The notes under the pieces: generated by a model | Told to the model about the DNA's origin: nothing | Database searches by the model: none | What the model saw: the letters and a program-made list of their open reading frames with translations, nothing else | Shown: positions 19,026-26,678 of the stretch, in pieces | Position numbering within the stretch: position 1 is the stretch's first letter | How the letters are laid out: each line of letters starts with the position of its first letter | Translations under genes and position numbers: made by a program | Assembly (NCBI GenBank): GCA_963776465.1 | Contig: CAVZMV010000002.1 | Span: 868,001-932,000, forward strand | Length of the DNA stretch: 64,000 nt | Direction: 5' to 3' | DNA from: DASRHK01 sp963776465 | Lineage (GTDB): Bacteria; Pseudomonadota; Gammaproteobacteria; Nevskiales; Nevskiaceae

Positions 19026-20035
19026 GACCGATACCTCACGCAGAGCGCGTTCCACACGTAGCCGATGCCCGCCGCCGCGAGCACGCAGACGTCGCCGGTC
19101 TTCAGGCGCCCCTGGTCGCGCGCCAGCTTGAGCGAAAGCAGGACGTCGACCTGGCCGATGTGGCCGTAGTCGGAGAGATAGATCGAGCGCTCCGGCGAAA
19201 CGCCGATCCGGCGCAGCACTTCCTCGTGCGCGCTGCGCTTCATGTGCAGCAACGCCACGTACTTGGCTTGCGACGCGGTGATGCCGGAGCGCTGGCAGGC
19301 CTCGTCGATGACGCCGGCGAAATTGTCGAGCGATTTCTGCTCCAGCCTGGTCTTCATGCCGGCGGGATCCGGCACCTGCAGCCTGAACTCCGCCAGATTC
19401 GCGCCAGTGAGCGGCCGGCGCGTGCCGCCGACCGGCACGATCACGTCCTCGGAGAAGCTGCCGTCGGTGCGGAAGGCGCTGCCCAGGATCTCGAAGCCTG
19501 CTCGGCCTTCCGCCGGGTGACCGCGCTGGATGACCGCAGCCCCGCCGCCGGCTGCGAGGTTGTTCAGGAAGCGCGTATGCGGGTCGGTGTAGTCGACCAG
19601 GTCGCCGTTGCGATAGCCGCCGGCGAGCAACACCGTGTCGAGCGTGTTGTCGGCACGCAGCAGGTCTGCCGCGAGCTTGAGTCCCAGCACCGCGGTGCCG
19701 CATTTCTGCCCGATGTCGAAGGCCCAGGCGCGGTTGGCGCCGAGCTCGTGCGCCGCCTTGATGCCGGCGGTCCAGACCGGATATTCCTTGTGCTCCTCGG
19801 TCATGCAGATGAGCGCGTCGACCTGGCCCGCGGAGACGCCCGCTTCGCTGAGCGCGCTGCGCGCTGCGTGGATGCCCATTGCGTTGGTGTGATCGTCGGG
19901 CCCCGGTACGGTCTTGCTCGAGATGCCCATCTTGTCGCGCACGACGCTTTCGGGGATGCCGGTGGCGCGCGCGATGAAGGCGGCATCGTGCCGCTGCTGC
20001 GGCAGGTACACGCCGATGCCGGTGACCACGCTCAT
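19022..20035 (-). CDS. 3-oxoacyl-ACP synthase III-like thiolase-fold enzyme
   Basis: A 337-residue FabH-like protein. Cys112 in AWAFDIGQKCGTAVLGLKLA is the expected acyl-accepting nucleophile, and GGYRNGDLVDY and AAGGGAAVIQRG follow the family layout. The third active-site region reads SDYGHIGQVDVLLSL, where housekeeping FabH has an Asn (NYGNTSAAS-like), so it belongs to a specialised branch rather than being housekeeping FabH. It sits between TetR and an acyl ligase, with ATGA/GTGA overlaps on both sides. It probably makes a carbon-carbon bond between acyl units; the substrate is open. Confidence 0.8.
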   Translation of the reverse strand: MSVVTGIGVYLPQQRHDAAFIARATGIPESVVRDKMGISSKTVPGPDDHTNAMGIHAARSALSEAGVSAGQVDALICMTEEHKEYPVWTAGIKAAHELGANRAWAFDIGQKCGTAVLGLKLAADLLRADNTLDTVLLAGGYRNGDLVDYTDPHTRFLNNLAAGGGAAVIQRGHPAEGRAGFEILGSAFRTDGSFSEDVIVPVGGTRRPLTGANLAEFRLQVPDPAGMKTRLEQKSLDNFAGVIDEACQRSGITASQAKYVALLHMKRSAHEEVLRRIGVSPERSIYLSDYGHIGQVDVLLSLKLARDQGRLKTGDVCVLAAAGIGYVWNALCVRYRS

Positions 20036-20634
20036 TTGTCCTTGCGTGGCGCCATCCCGCGCGACACGAACTCCATCACCTCGTCGAGCTTGCGCTTGGG
20101 CGGCAGCGCGCCGCTCCAAAGGCAATAGCGCAGGCCCAGGAAATGGCTGATGCCCATCATCGCCCAGGCCCGCTCCTCGGCGCTCCCCGGCGCGACCTGT
20201 CCGCGCTGCCCGGCATCATCGAGCGCTGCCGTGTAGCGCTGGGCGAGCTTCACGTAGTAGTCGCGGAACGCGGCTTCGTCGACGAACTGCGACTCCTGGA
20301 CGATGCGGTAGACGCCAGGGTGCTCGAGCGTGAAGCGCAGGAAGCTTTCTACGCCCTGGCGCTCCGTCTGCATCCGGCTGCGGCCGGCGCCGACGTCCTG
20401 CGATACGTGCGCCCGCAGCGCGTGGCCAAGCTCGCGCACGAGCACGGAGAAGATTTCCTCCTTGCTGCGGAAGTACAGATAGAAAGTGCCCTGGCCGATG
20501 TCGGCCCGCGCGGTGATCGAGCTGACGGAGGCGCCGTGAAAGCCCTTGCCGCCGAACTCCGCCTCTGCCGCTTCCAGCAACTTGCGTCGCGTCGCCTCGC
20601 CGCGAGCCGTGACCGGGATGCGCTCTCCGCCCAT
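20032..20634 (-). CDS. TetR-family repressor of the downstream operon
   Basis: A 200-residue protein with a TetR N-terminal helix-turn-helix (ATRRKLLEAAEAEFGGKGFHGASVSSITARADIGQGTFYLYFRSKEEIF, about residues 11-57) and a helical ligand-binding C-terminus. It is the first gene of the operon running to 10928 and overlaps the ketoacyl synthase start by 4 nt. A perfect palindrome lies 16 nt upstream of its ATG and is the likely operator. A fatty acyl-CoA or hydrophobic acid ligand is plausible from context. Confidence 0.9.
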   Translation of the reverse strand: MGGERIPVTARGEATRRKLLEAAEAEFGGKGFHGASVSSITARADIGQGTFYLYFRSKEEIFSVLVRELGHALRAHVSQDVGAGRSRMQTERQGVESFLRFTLEHPGVYRIVQESQFVDEAAFRDYYVKLAQRYTAALDDAGQRGQVAPGSAEERAWAMMGISHFLGLRYCLWSGALPPKRKLDEVMEFVSRGMAPRKDK

Positions 20635-20649
20635 GGCGCCCCTCTAATG

Positions 20650-20670
20650 TGAGACCTGACTCAGGTCTCA
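20650..20670. promoter_or_regulatory. Perfect 21-bp palindrome, likely TetR operator
   Basis: Arms TGAGACCTGA and TCAGGTCTCA are exact reverse complements around a single central C. The site is immediately upstream of the TetR gene, in the only promoter position available for the nine-gene operon. Size and symmetry suit a TetR dimer site. Confidence 0.75.
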
Positions 20671-20706
20671 GGCTAGGCGGCTACTGACGGATCTGTCAAC
20701 CGGTTC

Positions 20707-22170
20707 TCAGCGGCTGGCGACTGCCCGCAGGCCCGGCCGCGGCTGGACCGGCAGGTCGCGGCGCTGCTTGAGCACCATCAGGCAACTCTCGAACGCGCGC
20801 GAGATGCGCGTCTGGATGCGGATGCGCTCGAGCTTCGGCCAGGTGGCGCGCTCACCCTCGGCGATGAACCGGCGGATGTCCGCACTCGTCGGATTGGCGA
20901 ACATCCGCATCAGCTGGGCGGGCGAGTGCCGCGGGAACACGTTGACGTCACCCGAGTAGCGCTGCCGCAGGATGTTGTCGATCTTGGTCAGGGCGCGCCC
21001 GGCGCCGTAGGGGTCGATGTGCTTGCGCGCCAGCGCCAGGGCGTTGCGGCCGCTGGAGGTCAGAAGCTCCCGTGCCAGCGGCGCCAGCCCGCGCTTGGGC
21101 AGCGCGTCGGACATGAACGGCACGATGTGCGGATTGGTCTGGCTGACGATGTAGTGGTTGACGTTGTGCAGGCGCGCCAGCCGCAGCATCGGCATGTCGG
21201 ACGACAGCGTGCCGTCGACCCAGCGCTTGCTCGGCAGGTACGGCACGGCGCGTCCGGAGAAGTCGCGCGCTTCGAGCATCACCGGCGGGAAGACCCCGGG
21301 GACGGCGCACGATGCCAGCACGCCGCGCGACAGGAAGACGTTGGGCGCGGTCAGGTAGTTGAGCAGGCGACCCTGCTGGTGCGGCTCGGCCGGCGACACG
21401 GTCACGCCGATGATGCGGCGCGTGCGTTCGAAAGCCTGCTCGAACGTCTCCTCGCCGATGTTCTGGGCCAGGCAGCTTTCCAGCTGCGCCGGATCCATCA
21501 CCGCCCGCCCGCGCAGGGCGTGGGCAAGGCTGACGCCTTGGAAAGCGCGCAGGTTCAGTCCGTCGGGGTCGAACATCAGCGGCAGCTGCCGATCGTCGCG
21601 CACGCCGACCATGCCGGCGATGATGGAGCCTGCGCTGGAGCCCGAGATCACGCGCGGCAGCAGGTCGTGCTGATGCAGCGCCTTGATCACGCCCAGGTGG
21701 AACATGCCCAGCGTCGCGCCGCCGGAGAGCATCAACGCTGACCTGCCGAACACGCCGCCCGTGCGCTTGAAGAAGAGGATCTTCTCGTCGGGCCCGAAAT
21801 CCGGGAAGTCGCCGGCGCAGACGTAGTCCAGGCAGCGCGCGACTTCGTCGACGTACTCCTCGATCAGCTTCTTGGTGCCGGCGCGCGCGACGCTGTAGAG
21901 CGCGGCGTTGGTGATGTTGCCGAGGTTGCCGTGCAAGCCTTCGTGAAGCATGTAAACCAGGGGCCGCACGTCGGCGCGACGGCGCAGCGCCCGCATCTGC
22001 GCGAGGCGCTCGCGGATCAGCACGTAATCGAAATCCTCCGAGGTGTCGTCGGCCTGCCAGGCGTCGTGGCCCTCGAGGCGGTCGAGCTCGGCAGCGATCT
22101 CGCGCCAGGTTCGATAGTCGGGCGCCTGCTGAAGATCGGCCAGGCGCTGCTTGATCTGCTTTCGGATCAC
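20707..22170 (-). CDS. Patatin-like phospholipase (probably a separate gene)
   Basis: The C-terminal part of the long frame is a self-contained patatin family enzyme of about 487 residues if started at GTG 22170 (an upstream CTG is also possible). It has a helical N-terminal part (RKQIKQRLADLQQAPDYRTWREIA), the oxyanion GGATLGMFHLGV, the nucleophile elbow GSSAGSIIAG and the catalytic Asp in VDGTLSSDMPM. Ser-Asp dyad lipases of this type hydrolyse membrane phospholipids. A TACACT -10-like hexamer lies between the restored transglycosylase stop and this start. The 3' end is convergent with no gene on the other strand. Confidence 0.8.
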   Translation of the reverse strand: MIRKQIKQRLADLQQAPDYRTWREIAAELDRLEGHDAWQADDTSEDFDYVLIRERLAQMRALRRRADVRPLVYMLHEGLHGNLGNITNAALYSVARAGTKKLIEEYVDEVARCLDYVCAGDFPDFGPDEKILFFKRTGGVFGRSALMLSGGATLGMFHLGVIKALHQHDLLPRVISGSSAGSIIAGMVGVRDDRQLPLMFDPDGLNLRAFQGVSLAHALRGRAVMDPAQLESCLAQNIGEETFEQAFERTRRIIGVTVSPAEPHQQGRLLNYLTAPNVFLSRGVLASCAVPGVFPPVMLEARDFSGRAVPYLPSKRWVDGTLSSDMPMLRLARLHNVNHYIVSQTNPHIVPFMSDALPKRGLAPLARELLTSSGRNALALARKHIDPYGAGRALTKIDNILRQRYSGDVNVFPRHSPAQLMRMFANPTSADIRRFIAEGERATWPKLERIRIQTRISRAFESCLMVLKQRRDLPVQPRPGLRAVASR

Positions 22171-23928
22171 GTTCTGGAGAGTGGCGAAGCCCCCGAGCTT
22201 CGACTCCAGTGTATGCGATTTCCCCGCGGACGCGACCGGCGTCGCGACGATCTTTAGCCGCCGGTGGGGACTCTCAGCTTCTGGCCCGGCTTGAGACGGC
22301 TGGAGCTGCTGAGCCCGTTGAGCCGCTGCAGCGATGCGACGCTCACGCGGGTACTGCTTGGCGATGTGCGACAGCGTCTGGCCCGAGCGGACCTTGTGCG
22401 TGCGATACGTGGCCTTGGTCGACTTCGCGTGCTTGCTGCCGGTGGCGAGCGTCGCGCTCTTGGCGGTGGCCTTCTGCACCGGCGTGAGCGACGTCAGGAT
22501 CGTCTGCGGCGTGTCGTGATCGCGCGGCGGCACGCGCACGACGCTGCCTCGGCGCAGTCGTTTGCCCAGCTTCGGGTTGGCGTGCTTGAGCGCGCTGAGG
22601 GTCACGCCGTACTTCTTGGCGATGCGCGCCAGCGTGTCGCCTTTGCCGATCTTGTGCTGCGTGTAATAGAGCTTCTGCTGCGCGTAGCGCTCGCTGCCCG
22701 TGAGTGAAGCCAGCGCCGTGCGGAACGCCTGCGCCTGCCCCGGCGGCAGCCGCAACGTGTGACCCGGTGGCACGTAGAGCTTGCCTTCGATGACGTCGGG
22801 ACGATAGGCAGGGTTGAGCCGGCGGAACGTGGTTTCGTCCGTGCCCGACAGCCGCAGGAGCGTCTGATAGGGGATGTAGTACTCGCTGGTCTGGACCTGG
22901 TCGAAGCGAAGACGATCCTTGCGCTGCAGGTTGCCGAAATGCTCGGCGTAGTTACGCTCGACGTCCGAGGCGGCCAGGAACTCCGCGTAGAAGTTGCGCG
23001 ACGCGAAGCCGAAGTTCTTGTGGTGATAGCGCTCGACCAGATCGGACAGGCTGTTGCCGTTCACGGCCTGCAGCCCGCGTGCAAGGCCCCCGCGGCCATG
23101 GTTGTAGGCGGTGACGGCCAGCGGCCAGTTGCCCAGCGCCTCATAGTCGTCCTTGAGATGCTCTGCAGCCGCCTCGGTGGAGAACCAGGGATCGGCGCGA
23201 TCGTCGACCACCTCGTTCAGGCGCATGTAGATGCGCGCGGAAGACGGCATGAACTGCCAGATGCCCGCGGCGCCCACCTTGGAGTAGGCCTCCTCGTTGA
23301 AGCTCGACTCCACCAACGGAAGCCGGGTCAATCGCGTCGGCAGGCCTTCGCGCGTGAATACCGATTCCATCTCGGGCAGGTATTTGCCAGAGGTCTCCAG
23401 CGCCAGCGCCGTGCGCTCCTTCAGCCCGCGCTGCACGCGCACTTCGTCGGCCGCGTTGCGGAAGCGACTGTCATCGTCGATGCCGGAGAACAGGTCGTAG
23501 ATGCGGCGCTCTTCAACCGTCAGCTGCTCGGGATGCGCGCGCTTGGCGTGCACTTGCCGCAGCAGCTTCTCGTATTTGGCCTTTTCCTTCTTCTCGGCCT
23601 GCGATTGCAGGCCGCGGACGCGCCAGGGCTCCATCGTCGCCGCCTGGGCGCGAAAGTCGAGCACGGTGAAGACGCGATCCGGATAGTCGGCGGTGTGGAC
23701 GACGCTCTGGTACTCGGAGTACTGCGAGAACACCCGGGTCCAGAAGCCGATGTTCGGCTTCAGGATCGGCAGGTGCGGGAAGAGCGCCTCGTCGGCGGGA
23801 GCGGCCGACGTCTCCATCGCCGCGAGCCGGGCGATGTCGACTTCTCCCTTTGGGGCGGAAACCTCGTCGGCGCGGGCCACGCCGGTTGCGATCATCGCCA
23901 CGCCCAACAGCCACCTGCAACGCTTCAT
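20707..23928 (-). CDS. LysM lytic transglycosylase gene reading into patatin gene through a +1 frameshift
   Basis: As given, one frame runs from the ATG at 23928 (AGGTG 6 nt upstream; a GTG at 23937 is also in frame) to 20707, a 1073-residue chimera. The first part has a signal peptide, an MltD-like SLT domain (catalytic Glu in PLVESSFNEEAYSKVGAAGIWQFM) and LysM modules. The second LysM breaks off at SHIAKQYPRERR. One fewer C at 22349-22351 restores VSVASLQRLNGL...LKPGQKLRVP and a TAA at 22254-22256, giving a 557-residue transglycosylase like its paralogue at 50077-51739. The fusion is therefore probably an artefact or recent mutation. Confidence 0.8.
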   Translation of the reverse strand: MKRCRWLLGVAMIATGVARADEVSAPKGEVDIARLAAMETSAAPADEALFPHLPILKPNIGFWTRVFSQYSEYQSVVHTADYPDRVFTVLDFRAQAATMEPWRVRGLQSQAEKKEKAKYEKLLRQVHAKRAHPEQLTVEERRIYDLFSGIDDDSRFRNAADEVRVQRGLKERTALALETSGKYLPEMESVFTREGLPTRLTRLPLVESSFNEEAYSKVGAAGIWQFMPSSARIYMRLNEVVDDRADPWFSTEAAAEHLKDDYEALGNWPLAVTAYNHGRGGLARGLQAVNGNSLSDLVERYHHKNFGFASRNFYAEFLAASDVERNYAEHFGNLQRKDRLRFDQVQTSEYYIPYQTLLRLSGTDETTFRRLNPAYRPDVIEGKLYVPPGHTLRLPPGQAQAFRTALASLTGSERYAQQKLYYTQHKIGKGDTLARIAKKYGVTLSALKHANPKLGKRLRRGSVVRVPPRDHDTPQTILTSLTPVQKATAKSATLATGSKHAKSTKATYRTHKVRSGQTLSHIAKQYPRERRIAAAAQRAQQLQPSQAGPEAESPHRRLKIVATPVASAGKSHTLESKLGGFATLQNVIRKQIKQRLADLQQAPDYRTWREIAAELDRLEGHDAWQADDTSEDFDYVLIRERLAQMRALRRRADVRPLVYMLHEGLHGNLGNITNAALYSVARAGTKKLIEEYVDEVARCLDYVCAGDFPDFGPDEKILFFKRTGGVFGRSALMLSGGATLGMFHLGVIKALHQHDLLPRVISGSSAGSIIAGMVGVRDDRQLPLMFDPDGLNLRAFQGVSLAHALRGRAVMDPAQLESCLAQNIGEETFEQAFERTRRIIGVTVSPAEPHQQGRLLNYLTAPNVFLSRGVLASCAVPGVFPPVMLEARDFSGRAVPYLPSKRWVDGTLSSDMPMLRLARLHNVNHYIVSQTNPHIVPFMSDALPKRGLAPLARELLTSSGRNALALARKHIDPYGAGRALTKIDNILRQRYSGDVNVFPRHSPAQLMRMFANPTSADIRRFIAEGERATWPKLERIRIQTRISRAFESCLMVLKQRRDLPVQPRPGLRAVASR

Positions 23929-24125
23929 ATTGCGCACCTAAACAGCCACCCGCCATCCTTCCCTCGATGCGGAAGATGCTATCGCGTCGGCTGCAGGACG
24001 GCAATCAACTTTCCGTGGGAATTTATTGTGATTGCGGCACTTTTTGTTGGACCCTGGACCGTGGAGAAAATATCCCGCAGCGGTCTGGGCAGCTAGACTA
24101 AGCCGCCCTTTTACCCCACCGCGAA

Positions 24126-25073
24126 ATGCCGCAGTCCCATCCGCCGATCGAGCCGTTCCGCACGCACCGGCTCAAAGTCTCCGCGCTGCACGAAATCTAT
24201 GTCGAGGAGTGCGGCAACCCCGCCGGCAAGCCGGTGGTGTTCGTGCATGGCGGTCCCGGCGGTGGGGTGGAGCCCTGGCACCGCCAGTTCTTCGACCCGC
24301 GGCGCTACCGGGCGGTGCTGATCGACCAGCGCGGCTGCGGCAAGTCCACGCCCCATGCGGAATTGCGCGAGAACACCACCTGGGATCTGGTCTCAGACAT
24401 GGAGGCCGTGCGCCGCCAGCTCGGGATCGAGCAGTGGGTCGTCTTCGGCGGCTCGTGGGGCGCCACGCTGGCGCTGGCCTACGCCGAAACCCATCCGGAG
24501 CGCGTCCGCGGGCTGATCCTGCGCGGCGTATTCCTGCTGCGGCCGGAGGAGATCCGCTGGTTCTACCAGGAAGGCGCGAACTGGCTGTTCCCCGACGCCT
24601 GGGAGCACTACGTCGCCGCCATCCCGGCCGCCGAGCGCGGCGACTTCGTCAAGGCTTATTACCAGCGGCTGACCAGCGAGGACGCGGACGTCCGGCGCCG
24701 CGCGTCGAAGGCCTGGTCGATCTGGGAGGGAGCAACCAGCAAGCTCCTGCCGTCCGAAGACCTGGTCAAGCGCTTCGGCGAAGACAAGTTCGCCGAGGCC
24801 TTCGCCCGCATCGAGTGCCATTACTTCACGCATGGCGGGTTCTTCAAGACGCCGAACTGGCTGCTGGAGAACGTGGGCAAGCTGCGCCGGATTCCGGGCG
24901 TGATCGTGCAGGGTCGCTACGACGTGGTCTGTCCGATGAAGTCCGCCTGGGATCTGCACCGGGCCTGGCCGGAGGCCGAGCTGCTGGTCGTGCCCGATGC
25001 CGGCCACGCCGCCAGCGAGCCAGGCATCCAGTCGAGGTTAGTGGAGGCTGCCGACCGTTTCGCGGCGCTTTAG
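24126..25073 (+). CDS. pip: Prolyl aminopeptidase
   Basis: A 315-residue S33 peptidase. Motifs are VFVHGGPGGGVEPWHRQFFDP, DQRGCGKSTPH, the nucleophile Ser110 in FGGSWGATLALAYA, the acid in QGRYDVVCP and the His in VPDAGHAASEPG. It removes N-terminal proline from short peptides in the cytosol. The gene stands alone on the plus strand, and its last 36 nt overlap the convergent gene at 25038. A TAGACT -10-like element lies at 24094. Confidence 0.95.
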   Translation: MPQSHPPIEPFRTHRLKVSALHEIYVEECGNPAGKPVVFVHGGPGGGVEPWHRQFFDPRRYRAVLIDQRGCGKSTPHAELRENTTWDLVSDMEAVRRQLGIEQWVVFGGSWGATLALAYAETHPERVRGLILRGVFLLRPEEIRWFYQEGANWLFPDAWEHYVAAIPAAERGDFVKAYYQRLTSEDADVRRRASKAWSIWEGATSKLLPSEDLVKRFGEDKFAEAFARIECHYFTHGGFFKTPNWLLENVGKLRRIPGVIVQGRYDVVCPMKSAWDLHRAWPEAELLVVPDAGHAASEPGIQSRLVEAADRFAAL

Positions 25074-25649
25074 GTCGGCGAACATCTCCAGGGCCCTGGC
25101 TCTGGAGATCTTGCTGTCGGACCCCAGCTCGCCGTTGCGCCACCAGGCTAGCACCTGCGCGCTCGGGATGCGCCAGTACGGCACTTCCGGAAACCGCTCG
25201 ATGTCGGCGACGACATAGCCGCGAATGCCCTGGATCTTCTTCAGGAAGCCGGCTTCCTCGAAGTGGCGGCTGGAGCCGACCATGTTGCTGGGGCAGAAGT
25301 AGACGCCATGGCGCGAGAGCGAGCGCACTTCCCAGCGCCCGCCCGATCCGTCGATCGCGTCGAAGGGCGCCCCTTCGCTCGGCGCGGTCTGGCCATGCAA
25401 CACCTCGCTGGCGATGCGGCGCTCGAGGATGAACGAGACGCGGCGCCCATCGGTGAAGTACTCGCGGATCGCCTGATCGGGCAGCTTCATCGCCTGCGAC
25501 AGCGCGGCGAGATTCCAGCCGAGCAGCCCGTCGGCAGAGGGCGCCGACGGTTCAGCGGCGGCGCAGCAGCACGATGCGATGACTGTTAGTGCCAGCCCGA
25601 TTGTTGGCCACGCCCCAGATGTGCGCGGTCTTGGTGAAGCTCTGTTCAT
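25038..25649 (-). CDS. Unrecognised protein, possible restriction endonuclease
   Basis: The frame gives up to 203 residues from ATG 25649; an internal ATG at 25490 would give 150. The first 33 codons overlap the methylase fragment in another frame. The conserved-looking core is FDAIDGSGGRWEVRSLSRHGVYF, PSNMVGSSRHFEEAGF, GYVVADIERFPEVPYWRIP, and SKISRARALEMF. An Asp followed by WEVR resembles a relaxed PD-(D/E)xK nuclease site, and position directly after a DNA methylase C-terminus is typical of a restriction enzyme. I do not recognise a named family, so function is inference. Confidence 0.5.
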   Translation of the reverse strand: MNRASPRPRTSGAWPTIGLALTVIASCCCAAAEPSAPSADGLLGWNLAALSQAMKLPDQAIREYFTDGRRVSFILERRIASEVLHGQTAPSEGAPFDAIDGSGGRWEVRSLSRHGVYFCPSNMVGSSRHFEEAGFLKKIQGIRGYVVADIERFPEVPYWRIPSAQVLAWWRNGELGSDSKISRARALEMFADLKRRETVGSLH

Positions 25650-25911
25650 GGATGAGCACCCCCTCGCAGTCGAAGCCCGCGGCGAGCCCGGCCGGCACCA
25701 CGTGCTCCTCGAGCTTGACGGTGCCGCCGCGGACCTCGCCGACCTCGAAGGCGACGTGGCCGCCGCGCGCGGTGATGCGATGAAGCTCGCACATCGTCGC
25801 CTCGATCAGCACTGTCCAGTCGGTCAGGCGCGGCGTGGCGGAGATCTTCTGGGAGATTTCGTCGACCGCGATGCCGTTGAACCAGCAGCGCCTCGGGTAC
25901 GGGCGCACCAC
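25552..25911 (-). pseudogene. C-terminal fragment of a DNA methyltransferase
   Basis: About 115 codons align closely with the C-terminus of the complete methylase at 27644-28843: RCWFNGIAVDE against RAWFNDVPEAF, GGHVAFEVGEVRGGTVKLEEHVVPAG against GGFVAIEVGEVRNGRIELEKLLLPAG, and FTKTAHIWGVANNRAGTNSHRIVL near-identical. The SAM-binding and SPPF catalytic motifs are missing. Upstream frames show no methylase sequence, so the 5' part has been replaced by unrelated DNA. A GTAC lies at the broken edge near 25897. Confidence 0.75.
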
Positions 25912-26062
25912 CGGGGTATGGACATCCCTCCAATTAGATGAGTGATGAAGCTTTTCCGGGGGTAGCCCGCCATGTCCATGAGTGGTGGTGAAATCTGCAC
26001 TAGGACACGGTCTGAATGTCCATGGACACTCCAGGTAGCGCCGACGGTACGCCGAAGGCGCG

Positions 26063-26116
26063 AACTAACTCCGCCGAGCCGAAGGCTCGACCTTCGGCTG
26101 CAGCGCTTGGTTGGGC
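26063..26116 (-). other. attC-like recombination site candidate
   Basis: Read on the minus strand, directly after the stop of the lipoprotein gene, comes GCCCAAC (an R''-type RYYYAAC core), then AGCGCTGCAGCCGAAGG, a 5-nt loop, CCTTCGGCTCGGCGG and GTTAGTT (a degenerate GTTRRRY). A 9-bp perfect stem (26077-26085 with 26091-26099) is flanked by mismatched outer arms. Position immediately 3' of a small gene in the correct orientation suits an integron cassette. The non-consensus GTTAGTT and the lack of an integrase keep this tentative; a terminator without a T-run is the alternative. Confidence 0.35.
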
Positions 26117-26120
26117 CGCA

Positions 26121-26594
26121 CTAGTTTCCTTGGATTCGTTGGAGCAGCAGTGCCTCAAGCTTTCCAGTGCTCTCGCAAGTTACGTAGTTACTGACGTGCC
26201 CGTAGCTCACAATGAGAACGTGGTGCTTTTGGTACCACCCCGTTTTTCCGGCTGCCTGGACCTGAATTCTTGTGCTTCCTGGACCATTGGGCGTGAGAGC
26301 CAAAGTGACGCTGAGTTCCTCCTTCTCTAGTCGCCCTTTGCCCTTACTACACAAAAAATAGTCCGGTTTGCCGGCGAACGAGCCAGCGCCTGTAATGACG
26401 CCTGTTTGTTTGTCGCTGCTCGTAATGGGGATGTTTTCGAGCGCGAGACTTTGAGCTGCTCGCATCCAAAGGTCGTCGGAGGACATCTTCACTTCACTTT
26501 GGGCGGGTCCGACGAAGTGCGGTGCGACCTCTAGCGGCGCTTGGGCAGCGCACCCCGCTACGGCTAGCGTCATTGCGAAGTTAAGGAGCTTCAT
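26121..26594 (-). CDS. Small lipoprotein, function unknown
   Basis: A 157-residue protein with a lipobox (MTLAVAGCAAQ, Cys near residue 16). GGAG 7 nt upstream supports the ATG at 26594 over the in-frame ATG at 26612. The mature part (DDLWMRAAQSLALENIPITSSDKQTGVITGAG...) resembles lipoproteins with a small alpha-beta fold, with VTLALTPNGPGSTRIQV strands. It is followed directly by the attC-like hairpin and lies in an accessory region between a methylase remnant and an excalibur-domain gene. Confidence 0.7.
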   Translation of the reverse strand: MKLLNFAMTLAVAGCAAQAPLEVAPHFVGPAQSEVKMSSDDLWMRAAQSLALENIPITSSDKQTGVITGAGSFAGKPDYFLCSKGKGRLEKEELSVTLALTPNGPGSTRIQVQAAGKTGWYQKHHVLIVSYGHVSNYVTCESTGKLEALLLQRIQGN

Positions 26595-26678
26595 ACGCGC
26601 TCTCCAATCCAAAAAAAGATGACCTTTTGTGACGCGATTTCATGCAGCCCAACGTGTGCAGCGATGGGTTGGCGCGCG

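Noticed and set aside
25552..25911. Frameshift of a full-length methylase at the nearby GTAC
   Set aside because: No methylase motifs exist in any frame upstream of the GTAC near 25897, so this is truncation, not a sixth single-base error.
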